DNA from: Magnetococcales bacterium
Lineage (GTDB): Bacteria > Pseudomonadota > Magnetococcia > Magnetococcales > UBA8363
DNA: 16,970 nt
Assembly (NCBI GenBank): GCA_015232865.1
Contig: JADFYU010000051.1
Location: forward strand, 1 to 16,970
Direction of reading: 5' to 3'
Part shown: piece by piece, positions 15,628 to 16,970 of the stretch
Layout of the letters: each line of letters opens with the position of its first letter
Position numbering within the stretch: the first letter of the stretch is position 1
Made by a program: the position numbers and the translations under genes
The notes under the pieces: model-generated
What the model saw: only the letters and a program-made list of their open reading frames with translations
Databases searched by the model: none
What the model was told of the DNA's origin: nothing

Positions 15628-16389
15628 ATGACCATTGAAAAACGGCCAACAAGTACGTGGGAAACCTGGCGACTGATCTATCGGGCCTGGCGTTTTCGTC
15701 TCGGTCGGGACAAATATGAGATCCTGACGTTGCTGGATCATCTTAAACCCGGTCAGACGGCCATCGATATCGGCGCCCACAAAGGGGCCTATACTTATTG
15801 GATGCAAAAGCGGGTTGGGCCAACCGGTCGGGTTTTTGCGTTTGAGCCACAGCCGGTATTGGCTGCTCGCTTGCGTGGATTGGTGGCAAAAATGGCCATG
15901 AGTCAGGTACAGGTGGAGCAGATGGGCCTTTCCGATCAAGAAGCCGTCGGCGTTCTGACCGTGCCGGGCGACGGCTCTGCTTCTCCGGGGGCCAGTCTGG
16001 TCGGACAATCCATTCAGGGACCAAAGACCGCCATTCCCGGTATCAAACTGGTCTCTCTGGATCACTATTTTGCTGAACAAAGCCCAGTCCACCTCATCAA
16101 ATGCGATGTGGAAGGCCATGAGTTGGCCGTGTTCAAAGGTGGGCGAAACCTGCTGGAGCGGGATCGTCCGTTAATCCTGTTCGAGTGCGAGGCCCGTCAT
16201 CAATCCGGGCAGACCATGGAAGAGGTTTTTCGCTTTTTGACCGACCTGGGTTATGTCGGCTCCTTCTATCATCACGGTGAAAAAAAACCGTTGGTCTCCT
16301 TCAGTCTCGATATGCAAGCCGATGTCAGTTGCCGGAATTATATGAATAACTTTATCTTTATTCATCCTGACGCCGCCAAACATTCATGA
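15628..16389 (+). CDS. FkbM-family SAM-dependent methyltransferase
   Basis: FkbM proteins O-methylate sugar or polyketide hydroxyls. The 253-residue product has the SAM-binding motif AIDIGAHKGAYTYWM (45-59), the acidic ribose-contact region FAFEPQP (70-76), and the family's defining SLDHYF plus HLIKCDVEGHELAVFKGG (155-172) and LILFECEARH (182-191). AGGAAAG at 15616-15622 precedes the ATG; the N-terminal ERW-rich start (WETWRLIYRAWRFRL) is plausible without a signal peptide. It is separated from legF by 252 nt with its own promoter and overlaps the next glycosyltransferase by 4 nt, so it more likely acts with that gene. Methylation of the flagellar or lipopolysaccharide glycan are both possible. 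A run of eight A lies at 16280-16287. Confidence 0.88.
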   Translation: MTIEKRPTSTWETWRLIYRAWRFRLGRDKYEILTLLDHLKPGQTAIDIGAHKGAYTYWMQKRVGPTGRVFAFEPQPVLAARLRGLVAKMAMSQVQVEQMGLSDQEAVGVLTVPGDGSASPGASLVGQSIQGPKTAIPGIKLVSLDHYFAEQSPVHLIKCDVEGHELAVFKGGRNLLERDRPLILFECEARHQSGQTMEEVFRFLTDLGYVGSFYHHGEKKPLVSFSLDMQADVSCRNYMNNFIFIHPDAAKHS

Positions 16390-16970
16390 ACCGTGACTCG
16401 GACAAACTGCCCATCAGTGTGGCGATCATCACCCTGAACGAGCAAAACAGCCTGGCCGATTGTCTGGCCAGTGCCGCCTTTGCCCAGGATATTGTCGTCG
16501 TCGACTCCGGTAGTACGGATACAACCGTCGAACTGGCCGAATCCATGGGCGCACGGGTTTTCCATCAGCCATGGTTGGGCTACGGTGCCCAGAAAAATGT
16601 CGCTGTCGATCAAGCCCGGTTTGACTGGGTGCTTTGTCTGGATGCCGACGAACGGGTCGATAGCCGTTTAAGCCGAAACATCCGCCAGGTCATGACCCAC
16701 CGCAACCACCGCTATGTCGGATATCGCATGGCCCGGCGCAACTTTTTTTTGGGGCGCGGCCTAAAACACGGTTTTGGTTATCCCGATTATAAACTGCGCC
16801 TCATGCACCGCAAGCAGGGCCGCTGGACCAACTCCGACGTTCATGAATACATCGAGGTGGACGGACCGGTCGGCCTCTTGGATGGGGATTTGCTCCACTA
16901 TTCCGGCGAGAGCCTGCAACAATACCTGGAAAAACACAACCGCTATACCACCCTACAGGCCAACAGCCTG
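16386..16970 (+). CDS. Family 2 glycosyltransferase, WaaE/KdtX-like (3' end outside window)
   Basis: The frame opens with ATG overlapping the FkbM stop as ATGA and remains open for 195 codons to the window end. Residues 10-18 (ISVAIITLN), VVVDSGSTDTT (37-47), LGYGAQKNVAV (64-74) and the metal-binding LCLDADERV (83-91) are standard GT-A/GT2 features. RNFFLGRGLKHGFGYPDYKL (118-137) and DVHEYIEVDG (151-160) resemble the WaaE/KdtX group, which adds glucose or heptose to lipopolysaccharide core. The sugar and acceptor cannot be assigned here. A run of eight T lies at 16743-16750. Lipopolysaccharide core assembly is the leading guess, and flagellar glycan extension the alternative. Confidence 0.88.
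   Translation, partial: MNRDSDKLPISVAIITLNEQNSLADCLASAAFAQDIVVVDSGSTDTTVELAESMGARVFHQPWLGYGAQKNVAVDQARFDWVLCLDADERVDSRLSRNIRQVMTHRNHRYVGYRMARRNFFLGRGLKHGFGYPDYKLRLMHRKQGRWTNSDVHEYIEVDGPVGLLDGDLLHYSGESLQQYLEKHNRYTTLQANSL

Overview
The window reads as a chromosomal segment from a flagellated, Gram-negative proteobacterium. The 3' end of a ribosomal-protein/RNA-polymerase operon (rpsK-rpsD-rpoA-rplQ) runs into what looks like a flagellin-glycosylation island. Lineage evidence is mixed. The RpoA tail ([14 protein letters not shown]) looks alphaproteobacterial, but rpsD sits between rpsK and rpoA, which is the beta/gamma/delta order rather than the usual alphaproteobacterial one. A deep-branching group such as the Magnetococcia would fit both, but that is inference. 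No tRNA, rRNA, IS element, CRISPR array or transposase was seen.

Layout. (1) 2-2390: rpsK (3' part), rpsD, rpoA and rplQ on the + strand, ending in a strong symmetrical terminator. (2) 2497-5456: two overlapping minus-strand genes, each encoding an N-terminal TPR array followed by a GT-B (GT9/GT41-like) glycosyltransferase domain. They converge on rplQ and share its terminator. (3) 5457-5631: a divergent intergenic region with a perfect minus-strand TATAAT. (4) 5632-13473: a tightly packed + strand run of maf (flagellin glycosyltransferase with C-terminal TPR-like repeats), legB, legC, legG, legI and neuD. (5) 13474-13630: a gap containing a near-consensus sigma-54 promoter. (6) 13631-15375: ptmE and legF, overlapping by 4 nt. 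(7) 15376-15627: a 252-nt gap with a good sigma-70-type promoter. (8) 15628-16970: an FkbM methyltransferase and the 5' part of a family 2 glycosyltransferase, also overlapping by 4 nt. All gaps are under 300 nt.

How the genes work together (inference from families). PtmE would activate an amino-sugar phosphate as a nucleotide sugar. LegB (4,6-dehydratase), LegC (aminotransferase), the NeuD/PglD-type acyltransferase and LegG (hydrolysing 2-epimerase) would convert it to a 2,4-diacetamido-2,4,6-trideoxyhexose. LegI would condense this with phosphoenolpyruvate to legionaminic acid or a close relative, and LegF would make the CMP-sugar. Maf, first in the same run, is the expected transferase onto flagellin. 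The presence of PtmE, as in Campylobacter jejuni, suggests the GDP-linked version of the pathway. The most interesting points are the sigma-54 promoter inside the pathway, the concentration of three TPR-bearing putative transferases around one divergent promoter, motif loss in one of the tandem TPR transferases, and an eight-G tract inside legB.
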